Below the pieces are notes generated by a model. The model had not been told where the DNA came from and made no database searches. It saw only the letters and a program-made list of their open reading frames with translations. DNA of 64,000 nucleotides, from NCBI GenBank assembly GCA_029204225.1, contig MU831983.1, positions 29,153-93,152 of the forward strand, read 5' to 3'. Shown piece by piece: positions 41,301 to 48,800 of this stretch. The DNA is from Diphasiastrum complanatum. Its lineage: Eukaryota; Streptophyta; Lycopodiopsida; Lycopodiales; Lycopodiaceae. The position numbers were made by a program, and so were the translations under genes. Each line of letters starts with the position of its first letter. The stretch's first letter is position 1.

Positions 41301-42825
41301 CAAAGCAACTTTGATTTGATTTTGTCAAAAATAGAACTAGAGAATTCGTGATTTCAGATTATCCAACCCTCTACCAATTGCGAGGTTTTGCGGAACTAAA
41401 ACCTTGCATGACAAATATCAGGATGACTTACAAACTTGATTCAAGATGACAAACAAAAGCAGCACATCAAAATCTAACAGTAAATGCAATCATGAAGTAG
41501 GGAGCTCTGAATGCAACAATTAATCAAAGAATTATCCTTGAATTAGATACAATTCCAATAGTAACTGAAAGTGACAAGGTGCATACAAGAAATGTATGTC
41601 AAAAATCTCGATACATCTGTGAATTGCATCATCTATCTTTATACATGTGTATTTACAAGATAGTTTAATCAAATCACTTTATTACAAAATGTGCATTCCA
41701 TCATCTATCTTTATACATGTGTATTTACAGGAAAGTTTAACTGAATCACTTTATTACAAAATCTTTATGGTCTAATCAATCTTGTAATGAAAGCTAACTA
41801 ATCACAGGATCCATCGCTATCAAAATCCAATCAGAAATCATATCTCAAACAATCGTAAATGCCAAATCAAGCTGCATCCGATTAAGTCACTATCAAAATT
41901 TGATTATAAATTGTATTTCAAACGGTTATGAGGCTTATGTGTCCAATTGAGTTGTGTCAGGTTGAGTCAATATCAAGACAGAGCATTGATTCAAGTGATA
42001 TCAAGATAGAGTGTCGAGTTGAGTCGAGCCGATATCAAGATAATTTTGAGTCAAGTCAATATCGAGACAAATGGTCATCCCATAATTGACAGATTCATGT
42101 TTCAATTTTTAGTTTATTTTTTGCGAGATGGACAGTTTTGTCGAAATAGAGTGTAACCCTACAGCTGCAAACTGACAGATTCAAAAACAATTTGGATTTA
42201 GATTATCATCTACTACAAAGGGAAAAATCCACCCCCCCCCCCCGATTTGAATCCAAGAATGCTTTGATTGCCAGATTCAACATGGCACAAAATTTAATAT
42301 GATTCTCAAAAGTTAATAATTTTGTAAATATGTCTACAATCATATACCGTGTTTTGCAAAAAATCATATAGACCTCCTTGTTCAAGACTTTATCTTTGCA
42401 ATTATCTCAATATGCTTGCTCCTAGAATGGAATATAGTATTAAGTGACAATGTTATTACTTTGATTGTCACAAAACAGAGTAATTGGTTCATTTCTGAGT
42501 TTGATGTCAGATAATAAAAGTCCTACCCATATTGCTTCCTTAGTTGAATGGGTAGTAGCTATGAATTCTGATTCATTGGAAGACAAAGCTATAGATGTTT
42601 GTTTTCCACTATTCCATGAAATTAGGCCATGATTGAGCAAGAATACAAATCCTGAAGTGGACTATCTTGTCCCCATCACATGCCCGGTTGTGTTTCCACA
42701 AATCGCGGTTCAAATTGCTCGAATCGAATGGGGCCTTCAAATCAAATTTTAGTTCAAACCAACCCTAGTGAAAGTTTCAGAAAGGCCCGATTCAGGCCAT
42801 TCCACTCTCCACGTGTGTGCACACA

Positions 42826-42856
<31 letters not shown>

Positions 42857-45800
42857 AAGAAAGAAAGATGTCTTTTCCATGCCAAAAGGCATACAAGACA
42901 AAAGAAGTACATGTAAGTATGTGGTAACCATGAGAGCGTCTAAAACGTCTCCAAAGTTGTAATAAAGAAAAGCATCTAGTACAAACTACATAAATGAGAA
43001 TGTCTCCTGTGCAGAATAGTCATATGTATCCAGTCAACTGTAGAAGGATGTAATGCGAGCTGCAACATGAGGAATCGCTGAAGCTCGTTGACGTCGTCTG
43101 TGAGCATGAACATATATAGTGCGTCTCTGTGTGGGAGATCTGGTGTGACGTGTGACTCGCATGATCGCCTGAGGCTGGGTGGTGCGTCGCCTCTGCATCC
43201 TAGGTCTGGGAATGTCGTCACAATCGCTGTCAATCATGTCTACATCAGAGCGTGATCTTCTTCGAGAGAAGAATGATGTAATCTGAGACTGTGTGTCTCG
43301 ATAAGTATGCTGAGATGTCTGACATAGGTCATGTCACAGTAGGGACATCTCGCGTATCATAAGTGCTACACATCGGGGGATAGCGTATGAGGTAAGGGAC
43401 CGCAGTGTAACTGGTGACTGACAAAAAAGACAGTGATATCTCCCTCTGATCTCGTAGTAAACTGGACATATGAATAGGAAATGCTCCTCGGACTCGACCA
43501 TGGATAATGAACATAACTGGCAAAGTCACTCCTCTCGCGGGGTACCCTGAAAGCGTCTGGTCTCAATCGCCAACTGGTGTGAAGAAACTTGGAACTGGCC
43601 TAGTAGAAACCGAAGCCCGTGAGATAGTCCTAAGGTAAGATAGTGTGGTAAAACTAGAAATCCCAATGTGTCTAGCTCCAGAAAGTGTGTCCTGTAGTAG
43701 TCGGGTTTGTTGACCCCGAGCTGTCCCTGCCATGTTCGGCTCATATATGCTCTATAGAGAAAGCGTCTAATATACTCATGGGTGCCCGATGGAAGGTCTG
43801 TGATGGAGATGCCAAGTGTATCCACCAGTAGCTAGGAGGCCTGAGAAAACCATGATAGTCGATGCCCCTGGTCATAAAGGTGTCGTGAAGAGGTAAGTGC
43901 CATCTGTATATATCTCTGCTCATTTGTGGGTAACATCATGATACGCTGTATATATAGGATAAGCTGAAAGATGGCGCCTAGCTATATGGGTGAAACCGCA
44001 AACTCTGTCAAGATAATCTGATGTGGAACAGACGGCTTAGCCCGTATCATCCGAGATAGAATCAATGTTTCATGGGCGCATTTCGAAACGCGTTTGAAAC
44101 GCATATGAAACATCTGATTCAGGTTCGAAACGGGAAATGTTTTTTAGGGTCCTTTTTTTTTTTTTTGAAAATGTGCTTTTGAGGGTTTTTGGGGTTTACA
44201 GATGTCATAGAAAGTCTAGTAACAAGTAGATACATCCAATTTCATGAGAATGCTCTCGAGAATGCAATTTCAAGAGGAGAAGCTGTGTATGGTGACTATG
44301 GTGACTTTCCTCAATCAATTATTGATACTGTCATGGATAGGTTATTAGGTTGCGAGAATCTGTTCATGCCCATTGCCAGTACATACTACAAAGCTTATGG
44401 CGCGGTTTTTAGAGTTTACAGATGTCATAGACAGTCTAGTAACAAGTAGATACATCCAATTTCATGAGAATGCTCTAGAGAAATTAGAATGCAATTTTAA
44501 GAGGAGAAGTTGTGTATGGTCATTGGTGACTATGGTCACTTTCCTCAATCAATTATTGATACTATCATGGATAGGTTATTAGGTTGCGAGAATCTATTCA
44601 TGCCCATTGCCAATACATACTACAAAGCTTATGGCGCGGTTTCAGAAAAAAATAAAAATTGGTTTTTTTTTTTTCAGTCATTTCGAACACTGAAACGGCA
44701 TTTTGAAACGGGGTCGTTTCGTATGTCCCGTTTCGAACACGTTTCAGCGTTCGAAACGCATTTCGAGGAGACACTGGATAGATTGAGAATCTGCAGTCGT
44801 GAAAGACTAGCCCAATCAGATGATGTAAGACCCGCCATATCTCTGTTGCATATAGAGCTGTGGGGGTAACGAGTGTATCAAAAAGCTAACATTTACTCAG
44901 GGCATCCTGAATAAATCGTCTGAAACATAAACGCTCTAACTGGACAAGGGAGGCGTGACCCTTTCCAAGTCTGGCGGAAGCTGCCGATCGCATGCCAAAA
45001 ATAGAGCCTATAAAAAGCACACCAAGGTAAGTATAAGAAGATACAACCTCAAGGGGCTGTCCACCAAAGATGAGTTCCTGGCACTGCATAACAGCTCTCA
45101 ATGTGTTGAAAACCATAACTTTGGTTTTCAATATATTAAGCCCCAATCCCCATCGACTGCAGAAGGCATGGAGGCTATCTAGCTGTCGCTGTAAACCCTC
45201 CCTGGTAGGAGATAAGAGAACCACGTCATCTGCATATAAAAGTACAGCAATCAAGATACTCCCAAGCCTGCAACCTGTGCCACCACATCTCTCAATGACT
45301 CTCTCAAGCTCGTGGAGAGAGAGAGAGAGATAGAGAGAGACAGAAAGAGGTCTTTATTGTCCTCGGATGCTAAAAAGCATATAAGATCAAATAGTACATG
45401 TCAAGTGTGATATCCTATGTAGGAGCATAAGGACATGTCTTCAAAAAACATAGAATGGAAAAAACTAGTCTCTAAATAACTGATGAGCTCAAAAAGAAAC
45501 TCAATGAACTCTAAGTGAGAACTCTAGCTATATAAGAAGAGCAGGTGTTGTATAAAACCAATATATGATGTCCTAGGCACAGCCATGAGCTATACATATA
45601 TGAAAATCAGATAACGGGTCCTGGTAGTGTTAGGACTCTACTAAAATAAGAAAGAATAGATGCTCTCGGCATTGCAGATGGTGCTGAAGATGGAAGAGGT
45701 TGTCATCTCCAAGGTCTTTGAACAACTCGTGATCGTAGTGGTAAGCCACGATGTCGATCATGGAGATTGTCGCTTGCATGCACGCTCCTGACATGCTATT

Positions 45801-48800
45801 CGCTCTTGTTGTAGAGGATGAGGCTGGCCCTTCAAGGAATCCAGATTCTATCTAATTTTGATCCTTGAAGTTTAAATTTTGATTCTTGAGGAATGACTTG
45901 GAAAATGTGCCTTCTAAGTCACTAAATTGAATTCTTTTTTGGCAAATCGAGATGTGACAATGACATGGCCAGAGGCTACATGCCCTGGTTGCCTATCTCA
46001 CCTTCTCATGGAGAGGTCAAAGCTCCAGATGAGGCAGGGCTTGGTACTCGGAGTGCCAATATTGGATCCTCCATGACTCCACGTTTAGCCACCATACCAC
46101 GGCCACCATCAAGAGGGAGAGCTAGACGGGGAGGCCGCACTACACAACTCGCGGGTAGGGATTATTATGTGTCCAGCTTTGCTCCTAGAATGATGGAGGA
46201 GGCAACAATGCACACCTGCCATCTCCCATTTCATCTTGGTAAGACCCCCGCATGGAGGAAGATGATGACCACCATGAGCATGAGTGGGCAGTTTTCAAGA
46301 ATCAGAATTGAATTTGATCATTGCTACAAATTGCAATGCTCATTGTTGTGAACTAGGTATGGCTGCACCAATGGTTGGAGCAATACAAGGAAGCACCACA
46401 TATTGAATATATGGTGTCTTCTGGCATGGGGACGATGTTTTTAAGATCCATCGACAGCTCTGGAGTAGTAGTGAATGGCGAGTAAATGTTTACCTATAAT
46501 CAAGCCACCATTGAGGAGGTGGGTCCATGGCTTTGTTGTTATATTTGATGCATATAATGGCTTGCCCTTCTAAAAAGGGCATAGATTGGATTTGACCTAG
46601 CTTGCTCAACAAGGCACTTGTAGGTAGTATAGACAGGAGGAGCTTAAATGTTGAAACACTTTGAGTCCCCCATAGGAGGCTCAGAGCTCTTCCTTGTGAG
46701 GGACCAATTATTTATTGTATTTGATGTTTTACCAGTATTCTTAGTTGGAGGAAGCCATTTGTTTCATCCTTTATGATCTATGTGATGTGATAGCTATGAT
46801 TGAGCTTTTAACAATGTATTCATCAAGGAGGATTGTCATCAAATAATAATCATTCCCCTTTAAGTGGATGACTTGAATCTAGTCTACAACAACATTAAAC
46901 TAATGTATCATAACAAGATGGGATTGCACATTCTTTCATTCAATATCATCTTGGAATAAAAGTCTAGATGCAAGATGGATGATCAAGTTAGGTTAAAAAA
47001 GCCCATTGAGAATATAATCACTTGCTCTGACCAAAGATGGACTATTCCACAAAAGATTAAACACATAGACATAGGATATTTATCCATAAGAGAGCTAGTT
47101 GGTCTAGAACAAATTACAATAGAATATTGTAAAACTGAAGATATGTAGCAGATTTGATGACAAAAAGTCTCACAAAGGAGACACGACCTATTTATGAAGG
47201 ACGTAATTTTGAGGCCAACAAGGGAGTGGGGGTTTTCAATTTTTCTGATTGAAGAACTCAAAACCCCAACTAAGGTAGCGAGCCAGTTAGTTAGGATTTA
47301 GTTACAAGATCATAGGAAAATTAAGTATCTAGGCAAGTCTTCTAAGTAGAAAGTTAAAAGAGATGCATATATGAATAAAGGTCGAGAAACTAGAATTCCT
47401 AAAAGCTTCCTTAGGTTTCTAACTTTCTTGCTTAGAGAATAGAGTTTTTAGAGGATTGGCAATTGCTCTTGAACTCCTTCCACGTTAACTTGGCCTTCTA
47501 TTGATGTGTTCCAAGTTTTGGTGCTTTGTGATGCTTGGTTAAGTGCACATCAGAGTGGAGAAAGGGGGGGGGGAGAGAAAGAGAATAGGTCTTTGATTGT
47601 GATTTTTTCACAAGATTGTTGATCATTGCACCAATACATACCACTAGAGGGGACCTACCCGAACAGTGTAACAAGAACAAAATAAGTAAACTAACCTTAT
47701 ACATTTACGGTGCAAAGATATTGATGAGCTGAGAAATATGTTAGGACTATGTCTAACAAAAGCCATACAAGCAGTTAGAAGTCGCATATGGCAATGTGCA
47801 AAACACACACCAAAGTTAGAAAACAAATCGAAAAAAACTTAAAAGTATTGCTAAAGCACAAAGAGAAAGGTGAATGCCTTAATAAGAAGCTCAAAAATCA
47901 TTGCATGATAGCCTAATCTACAAACAGAAATTGAAACTTCTCAAATAATAGCTCAAAACAAAAATTTGGGTTGGGTTTCGCACCCTTCAACTTTCTTTTT
48001 CCCTGTTAAGAATGTGTACTTTACTAAACAGGAATTCGTTCAAAATGGGTATGAGTGATGGTGGCTAATCTTGAAAAGGAACTTGGTTGAAAACTCGACC
48101 TTCAATGACCTGGATTAACTATAGCTTCAAGGGAAAACTTGAGAACTTGTTTAGATAATCTAGCTTATTATCTCTTATGCTCTGCAAAAGATAAACACTT
48201 GTGATTCACCTCCTGCAAAATAGACATTAAGATAGGCATTCTCCTTTGAAGCTTGAAAATTGCGTCTCTCTCAAAGTTCCACAACTTGTTATCATAGAAG
48301 CATTGAAATATATTAGATTCACATATGCAACAAATGACAACTAAAAAAGGTCCAAGAAGTAGTGTTAGTACCCCAGAATGTACAAGCTCTATCCCACAAA
48401 GTAAAGTTGATATGTAAGAATCCTCTTCTAACATGTTTGATTCAAAGGGCCAAATGCGCTCGTGCAACCAAGTCAAAAGGTCAACATCGTCCGCAATGCC
48501 ACGTGCTAGTTGTTGTGATGTGTGTACATGTGTATTTACAAGTCCTGCAACACCAAGATAATAAATTGCATTTTAACCAAGAAATTATGAGATAGGTAGT
48601 TTACATTTCACAAAATGAAAAACTATGATAATTCAAAAATAGGTTTCATCGAGTACATATATAATGTAAAGAAAGGAAGACCATTTGGTTAACCTACAAA
48701 TGAGATCATCAACTGAAGTGCTTAGTAGATATGAATCTTCTAAACTCTACGGTAGTCTTAGCTTAGTTCTTGACATAGGCCCATGTCGGGATTTAAAGGG

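Noticed and set aside
42749-42931. Minus-strand frame with Leu-Ser repeats
   Set aside because: It is translation of the CT tract that ends a LINE copy.
45965-46351. hAT transposase as source of the MITEs
   Set aside because: Only one short block resembles a transposase and no dimerisation or catalytic region follows; reported only as an unrecognised frame.
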